The notes below the pieces were generated by a model. That model did no database searches, was not told the origin of the DNA, and saw only the letters and a program-made list of their open reading frames with translations. A stretch of DNA of 64,000 bases from Bedellia somnulentella (taxonomy: Eukaryota; Arthropoda; Insecta; Lepidoptera; Bedelliidae), in NCBI GenBank assembly GCA_963576735.1, contig OY755178.1, positions 11,718,001 to 11,782,000 of the forward strand, written 5' to 3'. Positions 22,041 through 32,582 of this stretch are shown here, piece after piece; position 1 is the stretch's first letter, and every line of letters starts with the position of its first letter. A program made the position numbers and the translations under genes.

Positions 22041-22395
22041 ACTAGCTAATAGATCAGTGAGAAGAACAATCATTTATCATGTAGGCATAGGTTAAAATCC
22101 CAAGTCAGGCCTACACCAATGCGTGTTTTCTAAAGTTACGTGTCTAATAAAATTATCATAGTTGTTAACGGTTAGGTAAAAAAATATGAGTAATCCCATA
22201 AATGGCTAAGTTGTACTTAGTCATGTGTGAGTATGATTGGCCTGCCCCCTATTACGTGAGTACACTGCCCAAGCAAAACATAAGTACTCTGAACACCGTG
22301 TGTCAATAACCATAAATAATATAATATCACGTTACGTTTAGAAGTATTAGTACCTCTTGCCACACCTTCGGGGATATGCAGCATGAACGTTTGAG
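22041..22395 (+). mobile_element. SINE A-I, strongly decayed
   Basis: Recognisable from GCTAATAGATCAGTGAGAAG and AAATCCCAAGTCAGGCCTAC through GGCCTGCCCCCTATTACGTG to CTTCGGGGATATGCAGC. Box A and box B carry several changes, and it has an inserted ATAAATAATATAAT tract. Confidence 0.72.
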
Positions 22396-23197
22396 TCTAA
22401 AAAAGTTTATGTTCAGTAAGTGAATAGAAGAGTAAATAATGTGCACATATTATTGTTTTATTTATCTTTTTAATACATCCGTTTTTTACGCTGCCTTTAT
22501 ATATAAGCTATGTAACTGTGTGTAATAAGATATTTATAAAATCCTCATGCTGCCACATCACTTTAATAAAATCCAAAAAATGTTTAAACATCTTCAACAC
22601 AATTCAAAAATAACGTGTAACACAATGGCTCTTATTCATCATGTCCCTAGTTTTGAGTGTATTACCAGAAAATAAATGTGCCTATACGAGTTCTTATTGA
22701 GAACGGAATGAACGTCATAAACGAGAGCATTGCTGGGTCCACATTAGTGATGTTTCCAGCGGTATAAATGGTGAGCAATTTGCTAGAGCGTTTATCACCT
22801 AAAGAAAAGTTCTGGCGTCGTCTGAATCTACTGTAATTCAGCGTTGAAATTCGAGGGTTAATCACGGGTCCCATACATCAGCGCTTAATTTGATACGGGC
22901 AACTTTGTTTGGGGTTTAACCGAGAGGCTTGATACTGATCTTTTTGTGTCGGTTCTAATAGGGTTCTCTGGATACGTGCTTATTCATGTAAATACTTGTA
23001 TATGTAAATATGTTTTGTAGAAGCTCTTGTGAAATTTATAGTTGAACTTGTATCTTTATGCCATCTTTTTGGCTGAAAATTTAATGAGAAAGGCCACTAA
23101 TAAAACTTGTCTCAATAGGTTGGGACAGTCAAATTATGTGACAGTTACGATCCTAAATTATGGTTCTGGAAAAGGGCAATTTGCGTATGTTATATCA
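22396..23197. other. Non-coding stretch with an unassigned minus frame
   Basis: The minus frame at 22662-22874 (70 codons) has locally less biased composition (for example NYSRFRRRQNFSLGDKRSSK) but no family I recognise. It could be a decayed exon or chance. Confidence 0.35.
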
Positions 23198-23262
23198 TAT
23201 ATACATACATATACTCACGGTTATAAATCTCTAAAAGGGGTAGCCAGAGCTAAGGAAACTTT
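23198..23262 (-). repeat. B repeat 3' end fragment
   Basis: Minus-strand 3' end only: AGCTCTGGCTACCCCTTTTA, AACCGTGAGTATATGTATG. Confidence 0.6.
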
Positions 23263-23607
23263 TGTAAGGTGACTTTTGTAGTTATTACCGTAATTTGGAA
23301 CTGCAACTGGATTATCTATACCCGAAGTAACAACATTGGATCTCTTCTTACGAAAATTAACGCTGAAGGAATGCACACTTATAGTTATTTCAGCTACGAA
23401 GAGCATAAGTCTTTGTTTTAGTTATGTCAATAAAATACATAAGAAATACAATACAAACACCACACTACCATGCTTTGTATTTAATAGACATGCAAATGTG
23501 TGCGGGTATGGCCAGATTATTGATCGACTTTTTTGTATTTCGTTTTTAATTAACTATTATTTTGTTGTCAATCATTTTATGTATCATGAAATGTATGTTA
23601 TATGTGT

Positions 23608-23817
23608 CACTCCAAATGGGTCCTGACTGAAAATCAGTGTTGTGTGTAAAACGCACAAAAATAAGCTGAGGCAGGACCTATTCACATTTGTTTCATTTAT
23701 TTTATTTTATTTTGTATCACTTTTTATGTCTCTTTTATAATTTTAATATTCAAGTAAACTGTGTTGTAGTTAATATTTCAAATGTGAATAAACGTCTCTT
23801 CTTTCTTTCTTTCTTTC
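23608..23817 (+). repeat. LINE 3' end with (CTTT)n tail
   Basis: TGGGTCCTGACTGAAAATCA and ATAAGCTGAGGCAGGACC, ending in GAATAAACGTCTCTTC and CTTTCTTTCTTTCTTTC. This matches the pattern of CR1-group LINE 3' UTRs in Lepidoptera. No coding part is attached, so it is a severely 5'-truncated insertion. Confidence 0.55.
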
Positions 23818-23883
23818 AAATATATCCTAGTTGGATTTTTTTTAAAATGAGATCAAATGTTGAATAAATTATTATTATTTATC

Positions 23884-24821
23884 ACTAGTGAATCGGCCCA
23901 GCTTTGCACGTGAAGGGTAGTTTTTAAACATTTGAGGTTTCTTCAATTACTGCAAATTTATCGCAACTTACAGCACTCCTGAGTAGTGTAGCTTTGTGAT
24001 TGTGAAAGTGATTTTTTAAACGGTTTAGGATATCCGAAAATAAGCCCTTGCAAACCAACAATCAGGGTTACAAACTTTGCATACATCATACATATATTAA
24101 CGGCTATCTTTTGCCCGCGCAACCGGTACATCCTTATACCAAGATTTAGTTTTCACGTGCGCCGAGGCGATGGCTCATTTGATGTATAAGTTTGATGTTT
24201 CTATACCGATTTCTATGATATATTTTTTATTGAATAGGTAATAATAATTAGGGGATCATAAGATTATTTCAAACGTAAGAGTAAACAAATATAATCAGAA
24301 TGCTCCGAACTGCTAAGCTATCAGGAGTTACACGTGCTATTGTGAGTTAACCAAAAAAATTGATATATGCTTTTGCTTGATATTTTTTCAACAATTATAT
24401 GTACGATATTTTCGTGATACATGATTTCTATGTAACTTAAACTATTAAGGCTGCACACGCGACGGCAGCTTAAGAAATGGAGTAACTTCTACCGTTTTCC
24501 CAAATTTTCCCAAAATTCCCCTTCAGTACTCTGCCGAAAAGTACCTGCCCAGGAGTATGAAGAATAATCCTACCAAGTTTCGTTAAAATCCGTCGAGTAG
24601 TTTTTGTTTAATTTAAATCTTTTTGTTCATGAAAACCTCATGTGGGGATTATTAGTTTTTGTTTCCATAAGGAACATACAAACTGACATACAGACAGACA
24701 AACATTGTACTGATTGCATTTTTGGCATCAGTATCGATCACTCATCACCCCTAATAGTTATTTTGAAAATATACTTCATGTACAGAATTGACGTCTCTAC
24801 AGATTTATTATAAGTATAGAA
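23884..24821 (+). repeat. Family E repeat, copy 1
   Basis: Starts ACTAGTGAATCGGCCCAGCT and ends TTTATTATAAGTATAGAA. It aligns along its whole length with 38843-39812, including AATATAATCAGAATG(C/T)TCCG, AAAATCCGTCGAGTAGTTTT and GCATTTTTGGCATCAGTATC. It has no ORF, and I cannot assign a class. Its difference from copy 2 includes a 44-bp insertion at 24610-24653. Confidence 0.78.
24610..24653 (-). mobile_element. 44-bp retroposed end of SINE D inside family E
   Basis: The insert contains CATGAAAACCTCATGTGGGG, the D end. The E sequence AGTTTTTGTTT is duplicated on both sides (24599-24609 and 24654-24664); the second E copy has it once with no insert. This is a very short 5'-truncated insertion. 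Confidence 0.72.
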
Positions 24822-26106
24822 TAATATAATTTGTTTACAGGCACAAACTTGTATATTACTGATATAATGATTTTGAAATCACTAGATAACATTGCAGCTA
24901 TTTGACATAGATACGTAAAAGAAAAATGTTGTAAGTACCTCTCTTTCCGAAAATTTTACTGCCAGGGGTTTATGAAATTTCACACATTTTTATTCTACAT
25001 AGAAAAAAAGTTACTATACTAATGCGCTTTTTAAAAAGAACCTATGAACTATATGATATAAATAAAAAAAAAAACATTACCTACACTATAATATGTAAGT
25101 ACGAGATAGGCGCTGAGTAGTCATTTTGAACTGTTCACCCATTTTTCAAGCTAAGCCTAGCCAAGTTAAAACTACTTTTAAACGGCTAACACACATTTAG
25201 AGTAATTGTAACACCAGCTGACCATAGTAAAAAGAAGCTAAAAAGAATCTGCCGCAAAAATATTACGAACCAAACATCAAATACATGTCATCAAATAAAT
25301 TTATAATCACATGAATGGAGTTTGCTTTTAATCCAATATATGCACATTAACCTATAACCATTTTGCAATTATGAATTGATATTTTTGGAAATCAAAACAA
25401 ATTGTTTAAATTCTGGTTCATATTTCATACAAACAATGTTTCAGAACATTGAACAAAATAATCTAAAATACTTGGTTCCGTACTAAAACGCTGACTTTGC
25501 GCTTCAAACGCTATTTGTCAGGTAGGAATTTTACAATATTCTCTACCGCTTTCAAAATCAATTTACTTCGATAGAGTGTTCGTACAAAACCCATGTCCTC
25601 CCATCTGTGAAAAAAGTCACGTAGCACGCGAGTCGAACACTCTCTAAATGATAATAGCACTATAAAGCTTGTTGATTTACGCTACGAAAGGGATATTGTT
25701 TTTGAGCATAGAGAACTTAACTAAATAGAGAAGAAACGAAGAATGACATTTTTTTAAAATGATTCAGTGCATTTCAACTGGCTGGGTTAAGTGAAGCAAA
25801 TTTATGAGCAAAATACTCAGAATATTAAATCAACTAATCAGGGTGTAGGAATAAATTATATTGACAATTGGTTTTTAGCCAAATCTTTTTAAGCATTTTT
25901 TGTAGTATACTACGTTTGGTTCCCACTCTATTTAGTTATGTTTTTGAGAAACTCTGACAAGACTTAACTATTCTTCATTCAGTTTATTAAACTTGCTAAA
26001 AAGGAAGATAGTGCTTTTTATGTTCTATCACTCGAATCACTTGGTAACTTTATAACTTTGTTATGTAGATCCAGAGAATAGTTAACAATTTTGCTACTAT
26101 TTTCTT
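24822..26106. other. Non-coding stretch, nothing recognised
   Basis: AT-rich DNA with no element ends or coding frames that I can identify. Confidence 0.5.
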
Positions 26107-26462
26107 ACTTAAACTCAAACGTTCACGCCGTATAATTCCCGAAGGGGTTGGCAGAGGTACTAATACTTCTGAATATTACGTGACTATGTCACGTGATGTT
26201 CTGAGTACCTACGTTTTACTTGAACAGTGTACTCACATGATAGGGGGCAGGCCTATCGCCGTTTGGTACGAATACACTGTCACATGACTAAGGACAACTT
26301 AGCGGACATGTGGGTTTCCTCACTATGTTTACCCTCGCTGTTATCAACCACAATAAATTGACCACACATATGACTGTAGAAAAGACAAATTAGTATAGGT
26401 CCGACCCGGAATTTGAACTCACGTCTATCTGTATCGACTATCACAGCGTTAGTCCACAGCAA
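26107..26462 (-). mobile_element. SINE A-I, minus strand, moderately decayed
   Basis: From the tail side GTTCACGCCGTATAATTCCC to the head region, where GGACCTATACTAATTTGTC and a mutated box B are seen. The box A end is damaged (the AGTGGG motif is not visible), so the 5' end is approximate. Confidence 0.75.
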
Positions 26463-26529
26463 CAACGGTATATTCTATTGATATTTGCAACAACTCTCAA
26501 ACATACTTTTAAGACTTATGTGTTTTGAA

Positions 26530-26554
26530 AACCAGTTTTGACTTTATCTATTAA
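26530..26554. repeat. 25-bp direct repeat, left copy
   Basis: Identical to 29064-29088. The pair brackets about 2.5 kb that holds two F repeats and the piggyBac derivative. It could be a long target duplication or the trace of a local duplication. Confidence 0.6.
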
Positions 26555-27063
26555 CTAGCTGACCCCACAGACTTCGTACTGTCAAAAGTGTAGACTTTCA
26601 CGTCGTCAAACTGAAATATTTAACTGACCTGTTGAGGGTCTCTGTCATGCGATGAGAAAAAAGGTGTTTTTCATAGTGTCCTCGCTGACCCCACAGACTT
26701 CGTACTGTCAAAAGTGTAGACTTTCACGTCGTCAAACTGAAATATTTAACTGACCTGTTGAGGGTCTCTGTCATGCGATGAGAAAAAAGGTGTTTTTCAT
26801 AGTGTCCTCACAAATTTTTCACTTTATAAATTTTAAGTTTATAAGTAAAGTAGTTTCGGCTGAGCATTGATTCTTAGTCTGTTTAACCATTTTTTAAGAA
26901 AATTTATTGATCTCTTAATTTTTCTGGGATAAAAAGTGTCCTATTGTGTTAATTGGGATCATTATCTGGCTTCCTGTAAATTTTATTTTAAATACGTTCT
27001 GTGAATTAGTCTCCATTTAGCTACAGACATCTAAACTTTCACATTTATAATATTAATAGGATA
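26555..27063 (+). repeat. Family F repeat with internal 125-bp tandem duplication
   Basis: Starts CTAGCTGACCCCACAGACTT and ends TTATAATATTAATAGG, the typical termini of a widespread lepidopteran repeat whose class I cannot settle. Bases 26559-26683 are repeated without visible change at 26684-26808. Confidence 0.7.
26559..26808. repeat. Perfect 125-bp tandem duplication
   Basis: Two head-to-tail units, each starting GCTGACCCCACAGACTTCGT and ending TCATAGTGTCCTC. No difference between the units is visible, so the duplication is recent, or it is a misassembly of the repeat. Confidence 0.85.
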
Positions 27064-27170
27064 AGGCTTAAACATAAGCTCCTCGCGCAGGTGACCTCGC
27101 TCGCCGGCCAGCGCAGCGTCTTGTCTTGCGCTTCATGCACGCGTGTCAATTTTGTTACGGAGTAATTTAA

Positions 27171-28505
27171 CCCTTAATTAGTCGCACTAAGAAAATTACA
27201 CAATTGCTCGCATGGGGTCACAGGTGACCCCAAATTGTAGGAATATTTTATATTATTTATAAAAGATATAAGTAAATAAAAAATTATTATTATGAAAGTA
27301 CTTTATTAATTCTAATATATTTAAAAAGAATAACATGAACTAAATATCTAGTCAAACAAAAAGAAGCTACATCAAAATTACTATAAAAAATTATCAATTT
27401 GTACTTATACTAAGATCAAAGTTAAAATTTAGAATTATTTTAGGAACTCTCCGAATTACTTTTATTACAATGTTGACAGTATATTTGAGAGTGATCATTG
27501 CACACAAACTTTGTGCATTTTGTACATTTGGTTGGTACTTTTCTATCGTTTTTCCGCGGACAGTTATTGCAACGCCCACGTTTAGCAGTTGTTGGTGGGG
27601 CGCGGTTTTCCAACTCATGCACTTCCAAAAGCCGTTTTTTTACAATCTTAGGAGTTGCATCAGTGCAAGTCAGCTTCAAGTCGTCGTTTCTGGTGATTAT
27701 GAACAAGTTCAACAGATAATTGCCGCAAAAAAGACGCCTCACGTGAGTAAGTGATTTGTTGGTATTTGCTCGATGTACAACAAGTGCATTACACTTGACT
27801 TGACACCTGGTAAGTGTAAAATTATATCATGGCCTCGTGTTCTTACGGCGCTTGACGGTGGGGACTTTGACCATGTTTGTTTAGGCCCATTTCTCCCATT
27901 ATGTCTGGTAAAATAGAAATTGTCATACTGTCTTGCAGAGACGTCTTCTTTGTTGTCAGACGATTCGCTTGATTGTGCGGACGATTGGTCAATTTCACTA
28001 GCACTATTGTGACCACTTTGTGTTACCTCGTCTAACTCCAACTCAGAATCTGACCCTCCAACTTGTTCTTCATTAGAAGCTTCTGCCAACCATTGCGCAA
28101 TTTGCCGTTCTCTTCCATCCATGACTAATTCTAGATAAAAAAGATACAATACTTACAATAAACGCAATTTATTATTAATTTCATTTGATCAAGCTGTAAA
28201 AAGCATATTTATAAAATAAATTTACACACTGGACATATAATAATACAAATTGAATTAATAATACACAAGAAAAATACATAAAATAAACAACTCACCTCTT
28301 TCAAAAAAGTAACGTAATTACTCGCACGGGGTCACCGCTCAAGAGCGCAGCGACGCTTTCTTCCACTCCCGTGACTAGATCGCTACTGGAATACAAACTT
28401 CGACTCGGGTTATGAAGCTAGCGGGGGCGTGGGGAAATTCGGGCAGAGGCAAGTGCTTAAATTTTTAATGCGAAACTGCCTTGACCCCATGCGACTAATT
28501 AAGGG
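27171..28505 (-). mobile_element. Internally deleted piggyBac element
   Basis: Ends are CCCTTAATTAGTCGCA and its exact inverse, flanked by the target duplication TTAA (27167-27170 and 28506-28509), the hallmark of piggyBac. A subterminal block (AATTGCTCGCATGGGGTCA near 27203; AATTACTCGCACGGGGTCACC near 28314) recurs near both ends in the same orientation. Length is 1335 bp against roughly 2.5 kb for full elements. It keeps both coding ends but has lost the catalytic centre, so it could move only with a transposase supplied elsewhere. Confidence 0.92.
27440..28122 (-). pseudogene. piggyBac transposase, N- and C-terminal pieces only
   Basis: The N-terminal frame from ATG at 28122 reads MDGRERQIAQWLAEASNEEQ, an acidic serine-rich stretch, then RTRGHDIILHLPGVK; it runs off frame to a stop at 27739. 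The C-terminal piece (27440 to about 27795) holds the cysteine-rich zinc-binding domain that recognises the element ends: C58-x2-C61, C73-x2-C76, C81, H84, C89-x2-C92 by numbering of the 100-codon frame. The whole DDD catalytic core between them is absent. The join lies near 27800 at a repeated TCAAG and also shifts the frame, so no functional protein can be made. Confidence 0.9.
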
Positions 28506-28699
28506 TTAAAAATTGTATTATCTTCTAAGATGTTTATTTAAATTAAGTGATGTCAATGACAATTTTGTTTCCGATTAAATACTCTCAATAAACAACATAT
28601 TTATTTGGATAAAGATTTATATTATGTTGATAAAACATTATGGCAATTATGCAATAAATTCGACCAAATTTATTTACCATAAAAATGGTTATAATAAGT

Positions 28700-29031
28700 G
28701 AAACTTAAAAGTTAGACATATACTGTCGCGAGCATTTTTTTAGATCATTTAAAGAGAAATAATTCTTTAATACATTTTTTTTGGGTAACTTAAACCGTTT
28801 ACGCAGTGCACACAACGGAAGCCTTAGTATGAATAATTATCCCCGTTTTTGCAACATTATTCGCTGATTATTTGCTCCTGTTGGTCGCAGCGTGATGATA
28901 TATAGCCTAAAACCTTCCTCAATAAATGGACTATCCAACACAAAAAGAATTTTTCAATTTGTTTGGGTAGTTCCTGAGATCCTAGCGTTCAAACAAACAA
29001 ACTCTTCAGCTTTATAATATTAGTATAGATA
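28700..29031 (+). repeat. Family F repeat, 3' part
   Basis: TGATGATATATAGCCTAAAA, CCTTCCTCAATAAATGGACT, GTAGTTCCTGAGATCC and the terminus TTATAATATTAGTATAGAT. The sequence is the usual 3' end of this repeat type; the 5' end is unclear. Confidence 0.65.
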
Positions 29032-29063
29032 AATAATATTTTTGACCATTATTAACCATAGTT

Positions 29064-29088
29064 AACCAGTTTTGACTTTATCTATTAA
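29064..29088. repeat. 25-bp direct repeat, right copy
   Basis: Perfect match to 26530-26554. It is followed by a second local repeat, AATAAATAAT(A/C)TTTTTGACC, at about 29030 and 29086. Confidence 0.6.
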
Positions 29089-29430
29089 TAAATAATCTTT
29101 TTGACCATTTTTGACCATTAACATTCCTTTTCCTATTTTTATTAACAAAATCTGCTTCAACACATTCATGAATGCCGCTATTATTTACTCAATTACATAC
29201 CATACATAACACCACAATATTTTCTCAGGGACCTCATCTCTACGGCATTCACCCTACTTTTATGTTTCACCACTACCAACATTCGCTGCCATACATAAGC
29301 GTAGGAACAGAACATCATCATGCACAATCATTCGTGCCTTTTCAGACACCAATTTACTGGTTATTTGATTTTGTCTTGTAATTTTATTGAATGAAGGTTA
29401 ACATCATATTGACGTTTTAAGCCTTTTTAA
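29089..29430. other. Non-coding stretch, nothing recognised
   Basis: The 69-codon frame at 29172 has no known domain. The right edge carries the target duplication of the next SINE. Confidence 0.45.
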
Positions 29431-29802
29431 CATAACATAACATAACATAAACGTTCACGCCGAATATCCCCGAAGGGGTTGGCAGAGGTACTAATACTTC
29501 TGAACATCACGTGACTTTGTCACCTGGTGTTCAGAGTACCCACGTTTTGCATGGACAGTGTACTCACGTGATAGGGGGCAGGCCTATCGCCGTTTTGTAC
29601 GAATACACTGTCACATGACTAAGTACAACTCAGCCATGTGGGTTTCCTCACGATGTTTTCCCTCACCGTTAACAACCATGATAAATTAACCACACATATG
29701 TCTTTAGAAAAGACAAATTGGTGTAGGCCCGACCCAGGAATTGAACACTAGTCGTTTGCACGATAACCGAGTGTTCTACCCAATGGGCTATCACGGTTTC
29801 TA
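29431..29802 (-). mobile_element. SINE A-I, complete, minus strand
   Basis: (CATAA)n tail on the left, then the full A-I body, and head GTGATAGCCCATTGGGTAGA on the minus strand. Flanked by CCTTTTTAA (29422-29430 and 29803-29811). It is close in sequence to the copy at 45.4 kb. Confidence 0.88.
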
Positions 29803-29832
29803 CCTTTTTAAATGGTATATAAATAGCCATGA

Positions 29833-29945
29833 AGTGCCGGCTTACAATGTCACTACCCCTTTTTACCCACGGGTGTTGTAAGAGGCGACAAAGGATATAG
29901 AGCTATTTTATTATACGATTTATGGCCGTGAGTCTATGTATGTGT
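29833..29945 (+). repeat. B repeat (B-II) with internal deletion
   Basis: Head GCCGGCTTACAATGTCACTA and CCCACGGGTGTTGTAAGAGG are followed within about 30 bp by ATTTATGGCCGTGAGTC; the core and 3' body are deleted. Confidence 0.68.
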
Positions 29946-30537
29946 ATTCACATTAAACTAAATGGACATATTAACATATTTGAAATATAAACACAGATAT
30001 CAAAATTCGTTCTATTATTATTTACCCATGCCAATACCAAACATCCATCTGTCCATCAATTGGTTTAACTTTTCCAATTTCACTTTGATAACTTTGCATT
30101 ATTGAAATAGGATCAAATCGATTAAAACATGAGCAATGTATATGATTCGGATTGCACTCGATAAATGTAATCTCATGAGTTATGCCAAACCGTTTGGAAA
30201 AAATATTACGTATTCATGCTCCGATCAAATTTGTTCGGAACACACGTATTTGTTGATTTATAAATATCCGATTTATTACATTGCGATATCACGACACGAC
30301 CAACTGTTAGTGTTTTTGGATTGCGGTTTTGGAATAAAAATTTGTTTGTAATTTTAAGTTTGGTAAGAAGTAAATTTTTGCAGATAAGTATAGTAGACGT
30401 ATAGTAGTGAGACGAACCAAGAAAATAAAACATTATCACTTCAAAATCAATTGTGAAAAAAACACCTATTGTTAGTGATTTATGCTAGAATAGTTTAATT
30501 ATTACATTAAAAATACTAATTAATAGCTAAGTTAGAG
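29946..30537. other. Non-coding stretch, nothing recognised
   Basis: No repeat or domain recognised in either reading frame pair at 30136-30439. Confidence 0.45.
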
Positions 30538-30620
30538 ATCTTTGCCAGGATTGCACAAAGTGACGCTGGTCTGTGCCTATGCCACTGAGAAATAATGGCG
30601 TGAGCATAATATGTATGTAT
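30538..30620 (+). repeat. Family C (RTE 3' end) fragment
   Basis: TTTGCCAGGATTGCACAAAG, ... AATAATGGCGTGAGCATAATATGTATGTAT. Diverged in the middle. A truncated SINE A is inserted directly behind its tail. Confidence 0.6.
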
Positions 30621-30631
30621 TTATTAATAAA

Positions 30632-30793
30632 GGCGATAGGCCTGCCCCCTATCACGTGAGTACACTGTCTAAGCAAAACGTGGGTACCTTCTCTGGAAAC
30701 TAGATGGCGCTTGCCATGTGAGTTCAGGAGTATTGGTACCTCTGCCAACCCCTTCGGGGATAAAACGGCGTGAACGTTTATGTTATGTTTATG
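30632..30793 (+). mobile_element. SINE A-II, 5'-truncated copy with target site duplication
   Basis: It begins in the GGCGATAGGCCTGCCCCC block, so the tRNA head is missing, and ends with the usual tail. TTATTAATAAA is present on both sides (30621-30631 and 30794-30804). Both ends are thus original: the copy was truncated during insertion. Confidence 0.85.
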
Positions 30794-30804
30794 TTATTAA
30801 TAAA

Positions 30805-31917
30805 AACAAGACATTGGAGTTAGGAAACTGGTCGTAAAAACCTCTAATAAGACCCTGGATGTAACAAATTAAAATTGTAGCAAGCAATAAAGAACGTTAA
30901 AATTCCTTTAACAGTTTCATGTTTAATCCATGCTAGATTCGAACTCGCACAATGTTTGCTCGATAAATCACCAGCACTTTTGGTGTTATTTGAAAAGGGA
31001 CTTTACCCACTTTCCGTATCGGTCTTTACATGCAAAATTTGTTACAGGAGATTTGTTATCTCTTTTGTTTTCTTTGAGTAGGAATGAGAAAGTGGTATGT
31101 CTGGTTTAGTTTTCAGTGATATGTGCTTGAATAAGTATTGGTTTTCTAGGAATTTATTTATCGCTGTGCTGTTGGTGGTCAACCGGTCAGGAGGTCATTG
31201 GATGGGGAGGGAGGCAACGGAGATTGGACGAACGTGCGTATTATTCTTCACAAACTGTTTTTATTTCTGATTCTAAATTTTTACTTGATGTGATTTATGC
31301 AACAGTTTAGAAATGAAAAAAATGAATGATTTGCTTTATAATGTTACCTGACTCTTAATTTGATAAAATATATTCACTAACCAAAATCTGAAATAATAAA
31401 ATAAGTTTTAAAGCGTATTATCAGATTGATATGATAACTCAATATTAATTTGTAATAATTATCCATATAAATTCAATGGGCGTCTATTTTTTTTAACCCA
31501 AGGCTTAAATACCCGTACCTATACTATTAAATTGTTTTATGAATCTTGTCGTACATGCTTGAAGTAGAAGATTATTATTCTCAAACCAATTACAATGACA
31601 AAATTACCTCCAACAAACTGCTGATAATTAAATTAAATATTCATGCGTTAACTCGATCCCTACGTTAGTACGAAAGGCTTGAATTGAATTTTCTCTCCTT
31701 TTGATCGAATATAATATTCTGGGTTTGAACTTTGGGTACATTAAGCCGTTAATCTAATTCTATTTTGCCTTAGGACTAGCTTTAACTTGGCTTATAAGAA
31801 GGTTTACAAGGCACCGTTCAACTTGTTGTATAAACACAGGTGGAGTTGCGTAACGTATTGTTATGATATTTTGTATTTACGTATCGTAGCGTTAATGTTT
31901 GGGAATATTATTAGTAA
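30805..31917. other. Non-coding stretch, nothing recognised
   Basis: AT-rich DNA; a CpG-containing stretch at about 31170-31240 has no open frame of note. Confidence 0.5.
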
Positions 31918-31929
31918 GCTAACAAAAGT

Positions 31930-32142
31930 GTGTAGTGCCGGCTTAGAATAGCACTACCCCATTTCTTCCGGTGGGTGTACGTAAGAGGCGACTAACGGTA
32001 TTGGGGCTTTTAAGGGATTGCTTTATTTCACCATCTTTTCCCCACGCAAAGTCTAAAAGTGGCTGAGGAATTTCTAATTCCCTAGCTCTGGTTACCCCTT
32101 CACGAGATTTACAGCCGTGAGTATATGTATGTATGTATGTAT
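31930..32142 (+). repeat. B repeat (B-I), first of two in the same target
   Basis: TGTAGTGCCGGCTTAGAATA to GCCGTGAGTATATGTATGTATG, with the GGGCGATGCGG core deleted. GCTAACAAAAGT lies at 31918-31929 and again at 32143-32154. Confidence 0.82.
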
Positions 32143-32154
32143 GCTAACAAAAGT

Positions 32155-32409
32155 TTGCCGTGTTGTGCCGGCTTGGAATGTTACTACGCCTTTCTAACCA
32201 CACGGGTGTCGTAAGATAAGGGTAAGGATAAGGATATGGGGCTTTGTTAACTGGTTTTTGGTCACCAACCAACGCCACCTGGTCACCAACGATACTTTAA
32301 ATATACCATCTTGTCCCCTATCAACTTCCAAATGTGGCTAAGGAGTTTCTAGTTCTGAAGCTCCGGCTACCCCGTTTTGGCATTTATGGCCGTGAGTATA
32401 TGTATGTAT
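32155..32409 (+). repeat. B repeat (B-II), second copy in the same target
   Basis: Head TTGCCGTGTTGTGCCGGCTT; TATCAACTTCCAAATGTGGC and GGCCGTGAGTATATGTATG place it in subfamily II. It is preceded by GCTAACAAAAGT and followed by GCTAAC (32410-32415), a third partial copy of the target. The core carries a duplicated GGTCACCAAC segment. Confidence 0.82.
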
Positions 32410-32582
32410 GCTAACGTAACGTGTTTCCGTAATTATTTTTATGGATTTTGTGAAAGTGGGAACCCAATTAACATATTTGTAGGCCTATAATTCTACGAAA
32501 CTTTTATCATTCGACAGTACCCTATTTATGTTTATTACTTAATTTTCAACGAATTGGTGTAAAATTACAAATATAACTGTTA

